A program made the position numbers and the translations under genes. The notes below the pieces were generated by a model, which was given only the letters and a program-made list of their open reading frames with translations, had not been told where the DNA came from and made no database searches. Of a DNA stretch of 64,000 nucleotides, positions 39,652 to 49,639 are shown piece by piece; position 1 is the stretch's first letter, and every line of letters starts with the position of its first letter. The DNA is from Mycolicibacterium madagascariense (lineage in GTDB: Bacteria; Actinomycetota; Actinomycetes; Mycobacteriales; Mycobacteriaceae), in contig NZ_AP022610.1 of the NCBI RefSeq assembly GCF_010729665.1, positions 558,001 to 622,000 on the forward strand, given 5' to 3'.

Positions 39652-41574
39652 TCAGCCCTTCCGTTGTGGGTGTTCGGTGAGTTCGGCGTCGGTGTAGTAC
39701 TTCTCGAGTTCGGACAGCTCGAAGACCTCGAGGAGGTCCGGCCGCATGGGAACCTGTTGCTCGGGCTCGACGGTCACGCTGGGAACGAGCTGCTCGGCGG
39801 TGGCGGCCTCGGTGGCCTTGCACACCAGCAGGGTGTTGCGCCAGTTGGCGTCCATCGCGGGATGGTCGTCGCGGGTGTGTCCGCCGCGGCTCTCGGTGCG
39901 CTGCAGCGCCGCCTTGGCGACGCATTCGCTGACCAGCAGCATGTTGCGCATGTCGATCGCGAGGTGCCAGCCCGGGTTGTAGACGCGGCCGCCCTCGACG
40001 GCGACGTTCTGCAGGCGACCCCGCAGCTCGTCGAGCTTGCCCAGCGCCTCGTTGATCTCGTCTTCCTTGCGGATGATGCCGACGAGGTCGTTCATCGACT
40101 GCTGGAGTTCGGCGTGCAGCGTGTACGGGTTCTCCGGGTCGTCGTGTGCCTCGTAGGGCGCCAACGCCATCTTGGTGGCTTCGTCGATGGCGTCCTGCGG
40201 CGGCTTGGGCCGGTCGTCGGCCAGCGCCCGAACGTAGTCCGAGGCGCCGAGACCGGCACGTCGGCCGAACACCAGCAGGTCCGACAGGGAGTTGCCGCCG
40301 AGCCGGTTGGAGCCGTGCATGCCGCCGGCGCACTCGCCTGCGGCGAACAGTCCGGGCGTCTTGGCGGCACCGGTGTCTGGGTCGACCTCGATGCCACCCA
40401 TCACGTAGTGGCACGTGGGGCCGACTTCCATCTCGTCCTTGGTGATGTCGACCTCGGCGAGCTCGATGAACTGGTGGTACATCGACGGCAGCCGTCGCAT
40501 GATCTCCTCGGTGGGCATGCGCGAGGCGATGTCGAGGTACACCCCGCCGTGCGGCGTGCCGCGGCCTGCCTTGACCTCGGCGACGATGGCGCGGGCCACT
40601 TCGTCGCGGGGCAGCAGGTCAGGGGTGCGTCGGGCCGAGTCGTTGTCCTTGAGCCACTGGTCGGCCTCCTCTTCGGTTTCGGCGTACTGGCCCTTGAACA
40701 CCGGAGGGATGTAGTCGAACATGAACCGCTTGCCCTCGGAGTTCTTCAGCACTCCGCCGTCACCGCGCACGCCCTCGGTGACGAGGATGCCCTTGACCGA
40801 GAGCGGCCAGACCATGCCGGTCGGGTGAAACTGGATGAACTCCATGTTGATGAGGTTCGAGCCGGCACGCAGCGCCAGCGCGTGGCCGTCGCCGGTGTAC
40901 TCCCACGAGTTCGACGACACCTTGAAGGACTTGCCGATGCCACCCGTCGCGAGCACCACCGCAGGGGCGTCGAACAGGACGAAGTTGCCGGTCTCGCGGT
41001 AGTAGCCGAACGCCCCGGCGATGCGGTCGCCGTCCTTGATGAGGTCGGTCACCGAACACTCGTGAAAGACCCGGATGCGGGCCTCGTAGTCGCCGAGCTC
41101 GCGCTTGTCCTCCTGCTGCAGCGAGACGATCTTCTGCTGCAGCGTGCGGATGATCTCCAACCCGGTGCGGTCACCGACGTGGGCCAGCCGCGGGTAGGTG
41201 TGCCCGCCGAAGTTGCGCTGGCTGATCTTGCCGTCCTTGGTGCGGTCGAACAGCGCGCCGTAGGTCTCCAGCTCCCACACCCGGTCGGGCGCCTCCTGCG
41301 CGTGCAGTTCGGCCATCCGCCAGTTGTTGAGGAACTTGCCGCCCCGCATCGTGTCACCGAAGTGCACCTGCCAGGTGTCCTTGCTGTTCACGTTCTTCAT
41401 GGCGGCCGCGCAGCCACCCTCGGCCATCACGGTGTGGGCCTTGCCGAACAACGACTTCGTCACCACCGCCACGCGCAGGCCGCGCTCGCGGGCCTCGATC
41501 ACCGCGCGCAACCCGGCCCCGCCGGCACCGATCACGACGACGTCGTATTCGTGCCGTTCGAGTTCAACCACCAT
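39652..41574 (-). CDS. sdhA1: succinate dehydrogenase 1 flavoprotein subunit (Rv0248c-like)
   Basis: 640-residue flavoprotein oxidising succinate to fumarate. The FAD-binding GAGGAGLRAV motif stands at about 16-25; the His that would carry FAD covalently is near residue 47 (GKAHTVMAEGG); NRLGGNSLSDLLVFGRRAG and MRNMLLVSECVAKAAL are present in the capping and helical domains. It lies within the sdhC1-sdhA1-sdhB1 operon. Length and order match Rv0248c. Confidence 0.93.
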   Translation of the reverse strand: MVVELERHEYDVVVIGAGGAGLRAVIEARERGLRVAVVTKSLFGKAHTVMAEGGCAAAMKNVNSKDTWQVHFGDTMRGGKFLNNWRMAELHAQEAPDRVWELETYGALFDRTKDGKISQRNFGGHTYPRLAHVGDRTGLEIIRTLQQKIVSLQQEDKRELGDYEARIRVFHECSVTDLIKDGDRIAGAFGYYRETGNFVLFDAPAVVLATGGIGKSFKVSSNSWEYTGDGHALALRAGSNLINMEFIQFHPTGMVWPLSVKGILVTEGVRGDGGVLKNSEGKRFMFDYIPPVFKGQYAETEEEADQWLKDNDSARRTPDLLPRDEVARAIVAEVKAGRGTPHGGVYLDIASRMPTEEIMRRLPSMYHQFIELAEVDITKDEMEVGPTCHYVMGGIEVDPDTGAAKTPGLFAAGECAGGMHGSNRLGGNSLSDLLVFGRRAGLGASDYVRALADDRPKPPQDAIDEATKMALAPYEAHDDPENPYTLHAELQQSMNDLVGIIRKEDEINEALGKLDELRGRLQNVAVEGGRVYNPGWHLAIDMRNMLLVSECVAKAALQRTESRGGHTRDDHPAMDANWRNTLLVCKATEAATAEQLVPSVTVEPEQQVPMRPDLLEVFELSELEKYYTDAELTEHPQRKG

Positions 41575-41616
41575 CTGAAATCCCTTGCTTAGTGAATTAT
41601 GTTGTCGGCCAACGGA

Positions 41617-42432
41617 TTAGCCGATGAATCTGAGGTCCCAGCCGGTGATGGACACCATCATGACGTAGAAGTCGGTCAGCATCAGGGTGCCGAGCGTGAT
41701 CCACGCGTAGAGCTTGTGCCGGGTGTTGAGCTTGCTCACCTGGCCCCACAGCCAGTAGCGGACGGGGTGCTTGGAGAAGTGCTTGAGCCGTCCGCCGACG
41801 ACGTGGCGGCAGGAGTGGCACGACAGCGTGTAGACCCACAGCATGATGACGTTGACCAGCAGGATGACGTTGCCGAGCCCGAAGCCGAAGCCATTGGGCG
41901 TATGGAAGGCCATGATCGCGTCGTAGGTGTTGATCAGCGAGATGATGCCGGCGATGTAGAAGAAGTACCGGTGGGTGTTCTGGATGATCAGCGGCAGCTT
42001 GGTCTCACCGGAGTACGTCGCGTGGGGCTCGGCCACCGCGCATGCGGTCGGCGCCTGCCACACCGAGCGGTAGTAGGCCCCGCGGTAGTAGTAGCAGGTC
42101 AACCGGAACAGCAGCAGGAACGGTAGGGACGCCGCCGCGTAGGGCAACCACCAGACGTCGGGCAGGATCTGCGGCCAGAAGTCGCTCGCCGCGCCGCAGC
42201 CCTTGCTGATGCACGGCGAGTAGAACGGTGTCAGGTAGTGGTACTTCTCGACGAAGAAGTGGTCCTGCTGAAACGCCCGCACGGTCGCGTAGATGACGAA
42301 CGCCGCGAAGCCGAGGTCGGTGAGGATCGGCGACTTCAGCCAATTGTCGGTCCGCAGCGTGCGCTGGGAGATCCGCGCTCGCGTCGGTGAGAAGACACCG
42401 GTGCCGGGGCGGTCGGCGGTGGGTGCGCTCAA
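41617..42432 (-). CDS. sdhC1: succinate dehydrogenase 1 membrane anchor (Rv0249c-like)
   Basis: 271-residue membrane subunit with about five TM helices. It contains CISKGCG and the Cys/His cluster SCHSCRH near residue 210. The reported M. smegmatis Sdh1 structure has a membrane-embedded Rieske-type [2Fe-2S] cluster in this subunit, and this Cys/His motif is a plausible ligand set. TTG 42432 (LSAPTADRPG) is chosen, with GAGGGA upstream. A 16-bp tandem repeat fills the gap to the preceding gene. Confidence 0.88.
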   Translation of the reverse strand: MSAPTADRPGTGVFSPTRARISQRTLRTDNWLKSPILTDLGFAAFVIYATVRAFQQDHFFVEKYHYLTPFYSPCISKGCGAASDFWPQILPDVWWLPYAAASLPFLLLFRLTCYYYRGAYYRSVWQAPTACAVAEPHATYSGETKLPLIIQNTHRYFFYIAGIISLINTYDAIMAFHTPNGFGFGLGNVILLVNVIMLWVYTLSCHSCRHVVGGRLKHFSKHPVRYWLWGQVSKLNTRHKLYAWITLGTLMLTDFYVMMVSITGWDLRFIG

Positions 42433-42447
42433 AGGGTTTCCCTCACT

Positions 42448-42502
42448 TCGTCGTGTTCTGGGTTCGTCGTGTGCTGGGTGGGGCGGGTGCTGGGTGGGGC
42501 GG
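42448..42502. repeat. 16-bp tandem repeats between Rv0250c-like gene and sdhC1
   Basis: TCGTCGTGTTCTGGGT (42448-42463) is followed directly by TCGTCGTGTGCTGGGT (42464-42479; one difference). Overlapping this, GTGCTGGGTGGGGCGG occurs twice without interruption (42471-42486, 42487-42502). Together they form a small 16-bp-period array filling the 71-bp intergenic gap in the sdh1 operon. Confidence 0.85.
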
Positions 42503-42503
42503 G

Positions 42504-42800
42504 CTACCGCGTGCCGCCGAGTCCTTCGTCGTCCACGTCCTGCCAGAAGTCGCTGGCGTATTGCGTGTCCGGGATGCCGATCTTCTCGAGGGTGCGGTGG
42601 TGGTGACTTACCCCGCGTGCGAGATTCAACTCCTCGGCATCGATGTCGAGTCGGTCGACGTCGTTCAGGATGCGTTCGGCGTCGTTCACGATGCGGCGCA
42701 TTGCCACGGTGTCGCCGTAGCGTGATGCCAGTGACGTCACGCAGCGGCGTAGGCCGCCGATCAGCTCGTGCAGCTGATCGAGTTCGGTGGTCGAAGACAA
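42504..42800 (-). CDS. conserved hypothetical protein of the sdh1 operon (Rv0250c-like)
   Basis: 98-residue soluble protein. It begins LSSTTELDQLHELIGGLRRCV and ends with the conserved IPDTQYASDFWQDVDDEGLGG, very close to what I remember of Rv0250c. It is helical and acidic with no TM segment. It is the first gene of the sdh1 transcription unit; an assembly or regulatory role for Sdh1 is only inference. TTG 42800 is chosen with AAGGAGG nine bases upstream. Confidence 0.83.
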   Translation of the reverse strand: MSSTTELDQLHELIGGLRRCVTSLASRYGDTVAMRRIVNDAERILNDVDRLDIDAEELNLARGVSHHHRTLEKIGIPDTQYASDFWQDVDDEGLGGTR

Positions 42801-42912
42801 CGGAGTTGACCTCCTTGGGCTGAAGGGTGTCACGAATCACGGTACGACAATTGATGCTAGTCACAGGCCGACACCAGAGTGAGACAGATCACGTGTGAGG
42901 AGAGGTTCGAGA

Positions 42913-43671
42913 GTGTCCGATGAAGATGTGCGGCAGCGCGCGGCGACGCTGAAGGCGTTGCACGTGCCGGGGAACCCGGCGATCCTGCCGACGGTGTGGG
43001 ACGCCTGGTCCGCCCAGCTGGCCGTCGACGCGGGGTTCGCTGCGTTGACCGCCGGCAGTCATCCCGTCGCCGATTCGGTCGGCAAGCCGGACGGCGAGGG
43101 AATGTCGTTCGACGAGCTGCTCGCCAGGGTCGCGCAGATCACCGGTGCGGTCGACGTGCCGCTGTCGGTCGACGTCGAGTCCGGCTACGGCGAGACGCCC
43201 CAGCGGCTGATCGAGGGGCTGCTCTCGGTCGGCGCGGTCGGCTTGAACATCGAGGACACCGTGCACCGCGAGGGCAAGCGGCTGCGTTCGCCCGAGGAAC
43301 ACGCGGCGTTGGTCGGCGAACTGCGCGCGGCGGCCGACGCCGCCGGCGTCCACGTCGTCGTCAATGCGCGCACGGACCTGTTCATCCGGGAGGACGGCGA
43401 CGCGGCGGACCGGGTCGACCGCGCCATCGCGCGCCTGACGCTCGCCGCCGAGGCGGGCGCCGACAGCCTGTACCCGGTCGATCGGCACGACGACGCCACG
43501 ATGCGCAGGCTGACCTCCGAGCTGCCGCTGCCCGTCAACGCGATCGCGCTGCCCGACCAGGACGACCCCGCGTCGTTCGGCCCGCTGGGCGTCGGGCGGA
43601 TCAGCTTCGGTCCGTTCCTCCAGCGCGCGCTGTCCGGGCACGCGGAGACGCTGCTGGCGCGTTGGCGGTAG
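42913..43671 (+). CDS. PEP mutase/isocitrate lyase superfamily enzyme
   Basis: 252-residue TIM-barrel protein of the phosphoenolpyruvate mutase/ICL superfamily. It shows the early NPAILPTVWDAWSAQLAVDAGF strand, Asp-rich metal-site residues (DVPLSVDVESGYG), NIEDT and VVNARTDLF. Such enzymes cleave or form C-C or P-C bonds next to a carboxylate (2-methylisocitrate lyase, oxaloacetate decarboxylase and similar). The specific substrate is not evident. GTG 42913 has AGGAGAG upstream. Confidence 0.82.
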   Translation: MSDEDVRQRAATLKALHVPGNPAILPTVWDAWSAQLAVDAGFAALTAGSHPVADSVGKPDGEGMSFDELLARVAQITGAVDVPLSVDVESGYGETPQRLIEGLLSVGAVGLNIEDTVHREGKRLRSPEEHAALVGELRAAADAAGVHVVVNARTDLFIREDGDAADRVDRAIARLTLAAEAGADSLYPVDRHDDATMRRLTSELPLPVNAIALPDQDDPASFGPLGVGRISFGPFLQRALSGHAETLLARWR

Positions 43672-43674
43672 CGG

Positions 43675-44022
43675 GTGCCCGACGACCGCGGACTCATCTA
43701 CGGGGCGGGCGCTGCCGCCGTCGCGCTGCTGATCGTGCTGGTGGTGGCGGTGATCCACACCGCGGACTCGTCGCAGGCGCCGGCGTTCGTTCCGCCGCCG
43801 CCGTCGACGACGGATCCCACGTCGGAGTCGGCGTATACGACGTCGACGACCACGACGAGCTATCAGGTGCCCAGCGTGCAGACCACCCAGGACGGCGGTA
43901 TCCCGCCGGCGCCCGAGCCGCCGCCCACCGACGCGCCCGCCACCGACGAGCCGACGTCGACGACCGACACCCCCTCCAATCCGTACGGCACGACCACGCC
44001 CACCAACGCGGGCCACGTCTGA
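43675..44022 (+). CDS. small membrane-anchored Pro/Thr-rich protein
   Basis: 115 residues: one N-terminal signal-anchor helix (GAGAAAVALLIVLVVAVIHTA) followed by a low-complexity extracytoplasmic tail rich in Thr, Pro, Ser and Asp. Such tails in mycobacteria may be O-mannosylated, which is inference. It starts (GTG) three bases after the stop of the PEP-mutase-like gene, so the two are probably co-transcribed. No function recognised. Confidence 0.7.
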   Translation: MPDDRGLIYGAGAAAVALLIVLVVAVIHTADSSQAPAFVPPPPSTTDPTSESAYTTSTTTTSYQVPSVQTTQDGGIPPAPEPPPTDAPATDEPTSTTDTPSNPYGTTTPTNAGHV

Positions 44023-44037
44023 GCCCGCGGTGCGCGT

Positions 44038-44874
44038 CTAGAGGGCCCGGTGGAGGCGACCCTCGCCGACGGTGGGCCGTGTCACGGTGCCCCACAGCTC
44101 GACGGTCTGCACGATCCAGTAGGCGGCGAACTCCGCGATGAGGGCCGTCTCGACCACGATCACCGCGTGGTTGAACCCGTCGAGGAGCTCGTGCAGGCAG
44201 ACCACGGCGACCAACGTCAGCACCATGGCCACCGAAATGCCTTGGTAGATCAGCTGATAACGCCTGCGGTCGGATGCGACGAAGGCGGTGATGCCAACGG
44301 TCAGGATGATCGCGGCGAACATCGCGATCGCCGCGATGCCGTGCGCATGGGTGCGAAACCACTGCGGCGTCAGCACCAGTGCGGCGATGCCCACTGCGAA
44401 GAGCGCCCGCTGCAGCCAGGTCGCCGCCACGCCCAGACTGCTGCGCCGCCGCCCGGTTCCGGTCCTGCGGTACATGATCCAGGATGCCGCGCGCGAGACG
44501 CCCAGGGCGATGACGATGGCCCAGACGTTGCGCAGCGCGGCCGGGTCGTCCACCGCCAGATCCGTACTGCCGCACAGCAGCACCGGCCGCGTCGTGGGCA
44601 CCATCGCCACGACGAACGCGAGGATGCCCGCCAGGTTCAGCAGCACGTCCTCGGTGTCGTTGCTGCCCTTGTAGACGATGAGCAGAGCGCCGATGACGCA
44701 CAGCGCGGCGATGAAGACGCCGTGCGCCGAGGTGAAGTAGTAGGCGCTGATCGAGGTCTGCCAGCATCTGGCGTGCAGACGTTCGATCAGCACGCCCGCC
44801 GCCAGCGCGACGATCATGACGGGCATGCCGCCGCGCAGATATCGGTAGGTGTCGGCGACCGCGGTGTCCGTCAT
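44038..44874 (-). CDS. polytopic membrane protein of unknown function
   Basis: 278 residues with about seven TM helices. It carries a motif SISAYYFTSAHGVFIAALCVIGALLIVYKG that recurs in a family of uncharacterised actinobacterial membrane proteins. No catalytic or transport motif is recognised. It is convergent with the Pro/Thr-rich gene and starts 17 bp downstream of the CbiX-like gene on the same strand. Confidence 0.7.
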   Translation of the reverse strand: MTDTAVADTYRYLRGGMPVMIVALAAGVLIERLHARCWQTSISAYYFTSAHGVFIAALCVIGALLIVYKGSNDTEDVLLNLAGILAFVVAMVPTTRPVLLCGSTDLAVDDPAALRNVWAIVIALGVSRAASWIMYRRTGTGRRRSSLGVAATWLQRALFAVGIAALVLTPQWFRTHAHGIAAIAMFAAIILTVGITAFVASDRRRYQLIYQGISVAMVLTLVAVVCLHELLDGFNHAVIVVETALIAEFAAYWIVQTVELWGTVTRPTVGEGRLHRAL

Positions 44875-44891
44875 CGTTCCATCGTCCCCCC

Positions 44892-45587
44892 TCAGCAGGG
44901 GTGCCGAACCCGCCCATCGACGAACGCCCGCCGAAACCGGTTCGCGACGAGGTGGGCGACACCGGGGTGCGCGATGAGCGGGGCGGTCACCACGTCCGCC
45001 CCGGCCGCGCGCAGCCGATCCTGAAACAGGCCGTCCGCCAACAGGTATGACGCGACGACCACGCGACGGGCACCGGCGGCCCGCAGCGCGGCGACCGCGT
45101 CGCGGACTCGCGGCTCGTTGGTGGCGGCGAAGGCCAGCTCCACCCGGCTGCCCAGCGCGGCCGAGGTCATCGCCGCGGTGACCCGCAGGTCGCGCAGGGC
45201 GCGGGCGTCGGAGGTGCCAGCCGCCGCCAGGATGACCGAATCGTCACGGCGCCAACCGGATTCGACGAGTCGATCCAGGACCACCCTGACGAGGTGCTGA
45301 GACGGCCCGAGCGCTTCGGTCACCGTGACGTCGGGATGCCCGCTGGCGGCGACGAACGCCGGAATGTCGACGTGCACGTGATAACCGCCGGCCAGGAAGG
45401 CGGGTACGACGACGGCCGGTCCGGCGGGCAGTGCCGACAGCACCTCGGCGGGCGTCGGACCGAGCACGTCGACGAACGCGGTCCGCACGCGCGTGCCCAG
45501 CTGGCTGCCGACCCGGTCGGCGAGGTCGGCGACCATCGCCACGCCCTCGGCCCTGCGGGTGCCGTGGGCGACGAGCACCGGGTTCAC
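44892..45587 (-). CDS. CbiX/SirB-like chelatase (Rv0259c-like)
   Basis: 231-residue protein of the sirohydrochlorin cobalto/ferrochelatase family. The N-terminal MNPVLVAHGTRR includes the metal-binding His, and VVVPAFLAGGYHVHVDIP supplies the second His pair typical of CbiX. It inserts Fe or Co into sirohydrochlorin on the way to siroheme or cobalamin. Its start overlaps the end of the upstream gene by 4 bp (ATGA), indicating coupling with the uroporphyrinogen-III synthase fusion. In M. tuberculosis this pair lies near nirBD, which is absent here. Confidence 0.85.
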   Translation of the reverse strand: MNPVLVAHGTRRAEGVAMVADLADRVGSQLGTRVRTAFVDVLGPTPAEVLSALPAGPAVVVPAFLAGGYHVHVDIPAFVAASGHPDVTVTEALGPSQHLVRVVLDRLVESGWRRDDSVILAAAGTSDARALRDLRVTAAMTSAALGSRVELAFAATNEPRVRDAVAALRAAGARRVVVASYLLADGLFQDRLRAAGADVVTAPLIAHPGVAHLVANRFRRAFVDGRVRHPC

Positions 45588-46723
45588 GCGACGCCGTCGT
45601 CGACCGCGAGGCGGTAACCCCGCTTCACGACCGTCGACACGATGTTCTTGTCGCCCAACGCCGTTCGCAGCCTCAGCACGGCCGTCTCGACGGCGTGGGT
45701 GTCGGTGCCACCGCCGGGCAACGCCTTGAGCAGCTCACCGCGCGACACCACGTACCCCGGTCGGTGAGCGAGCGCCCGGATGATCGCCATGGCCGCCGGT
45801 GGCAGCTCCTTGACTTCGCCGTCGACCATGACGCACGTGCCGCGGACCTCCAGCACGTGGCCGGCCACCGCGACGGTCCTGGCCTGCAGCAGCGGCAGCT
45901 CGTCGGTGATGTGGCGCGCGAGGGCGCCGAGACGCATCCGCTCCGGCGCGGACGTCGGCACCCCGAGCCGCACCAGCGGACGAGCGGTCACCGGACCGAC
46001 GCACATCGCGTGCACGTCGGTGCGCAGCGCCGCCAGCACCTGGTCCTCGATTCCCAGTTCGGCCGCGCGCATCAGCACCGACGCCACGGCGGGCGCCGAC
46101 GTGAAGCTGACGGCGTCGAACCGGTGCTCGGCGATGGCGCCGACGAGGGCGTCGAACGCGCCGCCGCGGGGTGCGGAATGCCAGCGGTAGACGTGGATCG
46201 GCACGACGTCGGCACCCGCCGCGCGCAACTCGTCGACGAACTCCGGGAAGGGATCCCAGTCCGCGGTCGCTCCGTGCAGCTGGACGGCGATCCGCAGGCC
46301 GGCGATGCCACCCTCGCGCAGGTACTGCAGCACCTCGCGGGAGGACTCCGACTCCGGTGACCACTCCTCGGGCAGCCCGGCCGCGCGCAGTGCGCCGGTG
46401 GCCTTGGGCCCGCGAGACACGATGCGCGCCTTGCCCAACGCGGCCGTCAGGTCGGCGGCCAGTCCCCAGCCGTCGGCGGCGGCGATCCAGCCGCGCAGTC
46501 CGATCCCCGTGGTCGCGACGACGACGTCGGGCGGGGTGGCGATCAGGGCCTCGGTGTGGCGGTGCAGTTCGTCGTCGTCGGGCAGCGGCACCATGGTGAT
46601 CGCGGCGGCGCTGGTGACGGTCGCCCCGCGACGGGTGAGCAGCGTGCTCAGCTCCTCGGCACGACGAGCGGAGGTCACCGCCACCCGGAATCCCGTCAGC
46701 GGCGCCCATTCGGGATCGGCCAT
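45584..46723 (-). CDS. uroporphyrinogen-III synthase/winged-helix regulator fusion (Rv0260c-like)
   Basis: 379 residues. The N-terminal HemD-like domain (about 1-260: GFRVAVTSARRAEELSTLL, VVATTGIGLRGW, SFTSAPAVASVL) is followed by a C-terminal OmpR-type winged-helix domain (about 280-375: HRPGYVVSRGELLKAL...HAVETAVLRLRTAL). Such fusions may cyclise hydroxymethylbilane and/or sense tetrapyrroles while binding DNA; which function is retained is unknown. ATG 46723 is chosen from the length of the Rv0260c type. It overlaps the chelatase gene. Confidence 0.85.
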   Translation of the reverse strand: MADPEWAPLTGFRVAVTSARRAEELSTLLTRRGATVTSAAAITMVPLPDDDELHRHTEALIATPPDVVVATTGIGLRGWIAAADGWGLAADLTAALGKARIVSRGPKATGALRAAGLPEEWSPESESSREVLQYLREGGIAGLRIAVQLHGATADWDPFPEFVDELRAAGADVVPIHVYRWHSAPRGGAFDALVGAIAEHRFDAVSFTSAPAVASVLMRAAELGIEDQVLAALRTDVHAMCVGPVTARPLVRLGVPTSAPERMRLGALARHITDELPLLQARTVAVAGHVLEVRGTCVMVDGEVKELPPAAMAIIRALAHRPGYVVSRGELLKALPGGGTDTHAVETAVLRLRTALGDKNIVSTVVKRGYRLAVDDGVA

Positions 46724-46830
46724 GCCCCCAGTGAAGGGTCGAGGTGTTTCATCGCGGTTACCCCGCGGTTGCCCAGTCGTCTCGCGGCCGGTCGTCGACC
46801 CACCCCGGTCCGGATCCGGTGGTGAGTCGC

Positions 46831-47385
<555 letters not shown>

Positions 47386-47394
47386 CTACCAGGA

Positions 47395-48282
47395 TCACCC
47401 GCCGGGCGGAGCAGGACGCGGCGGCCGCGCCCAGTGCAACCGCACCCGCTGCCCGGGCCGCACCTGAGCCGTCCGGTCGACGTCGCGATCCACGACGACG
47501 CCGATCACCGGATAGCCGCCCGTGACGGGATGGTCGGGGCCGAGGATGACCGGTAACCCGTTGGGCGGCACCTGAATTGCCCCGCGGACGGCGCCCTCGC
47601 TCGGGAGTTGCCGGTCCGGCCAGCGGGATTCGAGGGCGACGCCCGTCAGCCGCATCCCGACGCGATCGCTGCGGTCGGAGGCGACCCAGTCGGTGCGGAC
47701 CAGCGCGTCGGGATCGGTGAACCAGCCGTCGCGCGGACCCGGCACGACCGCCACCTCGACCGCGTCGCCGCCGATCGGCGCGACCGGCGCCTGGTCGAGC
47801 TCGGGGAAGTCGTCGGGATGCTCGCCGATGGTCAGGACGTCACCGGGGGTCAGCGGGGGCGGCCCGAGGGTCGAGAGCACGTCGTGGCTGCGCGATCGGA
47901 GCGTCGGCTCCGCAGCGATGCCGCCGCGGACGGCCAGGTAGCTCCGCAGTCCGAGCAGCGGAGTGCCCAGTGCGATCACCTGGCCATCGCGGGCGTAATG
48001 AACACTGTTGGGCCCGAACGGCTTTCGGTCCAGTGACGGCCTGGCGTCGGCGCCGGTGACGGCGATGGCGACGTCTCCGCCATGCACGCGCGCCGAGAAT
48101 CCGCCGAGCGTCACCTCGACCGTCGCGTGCCCGGGCGGATTGGCCACCAGCCGGTTGGCCAGTGCGTGCGAACTCCGGTCGGCGGCCCCGGAACGGGTCA
48201 CGCCCAGGTGCGCCAGCCCGGGTCGACCCAGGTCCTCCAAGAGGGCGAGCGGACCGGTCGTCAGGATCTCGAGGGTCACCAT
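47395..48282 (-). CDS. pxpC: 5-oxoprolinase subunit C / allophanate hydrolase subunit 2 (Rv0263c-like)
   Basis: 295-residue AHS2/KipA-domain protein. Features include [34 protein letters not shown] and [24 protein letters not shown]. In bacteria PxpA, PxpB and PxpC form the ATP-dependent 5-oxoprolinase that opens pyroglutamate to glutamate. It follows the PxpB gene by 3 bp. No PxpA (LamB/YcsF) gene lies in the window. Confidence 0.88.
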   Translation of the reverse strand: MVTLEILTTGPLALLEDLGRPGLAHLGVTRSGAADRSSHALANRLVANPPGHATVEVTLGGFSARVHGGDVAIAVTGADARPSLDRKPFGPNSVHYARDGQVIALGTPLLGLRSYLAVRGGIAAEPTLRSRSHDVLSTLGPPPLTPGDVLTIGEHPDDFPELDQAPVAPIGGDAVEVAVVPGPRDGWFTDPDALVRTDWVASDRSDRVGMRLTGVALESRWPDRQLPSEGAVRGAIQVPPNGLPVILGPDHPVTGGYPVIGVVVDRDVDRTAQVRPGQRVRLHWARPPRPAPPGG

Positions 48283-48285
48283 CGG

Positions 48286-48924
48286 CTAGCCGATCGCCCG
48301 GAATCGCACCCACGTGCCGGGGACGAGGAGCGCGGGCGGGTCGCGCTCGACGTCCCACAGCACCGCGTCGGTGTGCCCGATCAACTGCCAGCCGCCCGGC
48401 GTCTCGCGCGGGTAGACACCGCTGAATTCCCCGGCCAGACCGACGGATCCGGCGGGCACCCTGGTGCGGGGCTCGGCCCGGCGCGGCACGTGCAGGCGCC
48501 GGTCCCCACCGATGAGGTACGCGAAGCCGGGGGCGAAGCCGGCGAAGCCGACCCGCAGCGGAGCCGCGGTGTGGGCGTCGACGACCTGTTCGGCGGACAG
48601 GCCCGTCAACCGGGCGACATCGTCGAGATCCGCACCGTCGTAGACGACGTCGATGGTCACGTCGGCGTGCGCGCCCGCGGCCGCGACCGTCCCCCTCGGC
48701 ACCCGGAGCCGCTCCAGGTGCGCCCGGGTCGCGGCTTGGCGAACCGGGTCCGTCAGCTCCACCAGCACCGTGCGCGACGCGGGCACCACGTCGACGACGG
48801 CGGGCAGCGCGGCCGCGCGGACCGCGTCGCACCAGGCCAATACCGCGTCGGTGTTGGCGAACTCCAGCAGCAGTGCGCGGTCCCCGTAGTCGTGCACCGC
48901 GGCGATGGGTATCGCGTCGGTCAC
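48286..48924 (-). CDS. pxpB: 5-oxoprolinase subunit B / allophanate hydrolase subunit 1 (Rv0264c-like)
   Basis: 212-residue AHS1/KipI-domain protein. Visible are [12 protein letters not shown] near the N-terminus, [17 protein letters not shown] in the centre, [34 protein letters not shown] and the terminal [10 protein letters not shown]. It pairs with PxpC and directly precedes it. It starts just after the queuosine-precursor-type transporter, so all three may share a transcript. Confidence 0.88.
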   Translation of the reverse strand: MTDAIPIAAVHDYGDRALLLEFANTDAVLAWCDAVRAAALPAVVDVVPASRTVLVELTDPVRQAATRAHLERLRVPRGTVAAAGAHADVTIDVVYDGADLDDVARLTGLSAEQVVDAHTAAPLRVGFAGFAPGFAYLIGGDRRLHVPRRAEPRTRVPAGSVGLAGEFSGVYPRETPGGWQLIGHTDAVLWDVERDPPALLVPGTWVRFRAIG

Positions 48925-48925
48925 G

Positions 48926-49627
48926 TCACACGGCCGGCTCGTAGGTCGGCTCCTTGCGCTTGATGTAGGCGATCACGCGGTAGGTGATGGGCAGCATGAC
49001 CACCTCGACCGCGGTCTTGTAGAGCCAGCCCTGAGCCGTGTAGACCGCGAAGTCGTGAAAGGTGTTGATGCCGATGGCCCCTGCGGCGATGCTGCAGAAC
49101 ACCAGGGTGTCACCCAACTGACCGGCGAACGTCGAGCCGACGAGGCGCGCCCACAGGTGCTTCTCCTTGGTGCGCTCCTTGATCGCCACGACGACCCACG
49201 CATTGATGGTCTGCCCGACGATGAAGCCGGCCAGGCCCGCGATGATCAGCTGCGTGTAGGCGTGCACCACGTTCTCGAACGCGGCCTCGTTCTCGTAGAA
49301 GTCGGCGGCGGGCAGATAGATCGTGACCCAAAACGCCGACGCCGCAAGGATGTTCATGGCGAAGCCGAGCAGGATCGCGCGGCGGGCCGCCTTGAATCCG
49401 TAGACCTCCGACAGCACGTCGCCGATGACGTAGGTCAACGGGAAGACGATGAAGCCGCCGTCGGTGATGATCGGCCCGAACGCCACGCCCTTGGTGGCCG
49501 TGACGTTGGAGATGATGACCAGCGCCGTGAACACCGCGACGAGCACCGGATAGAAGCGCGAACCCACCTGTGCGAATGCTGTGGGCTGCTGCGGCTTTTC
49601 GCGTGCGTCGAACGTTTCGCTGGTCAC
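48926..49627 (-). CDS. queuosine precursor transporter family (YhhQ/VUT) protein
   Basis: 233-residue membrane protein with about six TM helices, of the YhhQ (DUF165) family. Diagnostic stretches are [41 protein letters not shown] and [20 protein letters not shown]. coli YhhQ imports preQ0/preQ1. Whether this organism salvages queuine precursors cannot be told here, as no tgt or que gene is nearby. It starts 12 bp downstream of the FecB-like gene. Confidence 0.85.
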   Translation of the reverse strand: MTSETFDAREKPQQPTAFAQVGSRFYPVLVAVFTALVIISNVTATKGVAFGPIITDGGFIVFPLTYVIGDVLSEVYGFKAARRAILLGFAMNILAASAFWVTIYLPAADFYENEAAFENVVHAYTQLIIAGLAGFIVGQTINAWVVVAIKERTKEKHLWARLVGSTFAGQLGDTLVFCSIAAGAIGINTFHDFAVYTAQGWLYKTAVEVVMLPITYRVIAYIKRKEPTYEPAV

Positions 49628-49639
49628 CCGGTCATCTTC

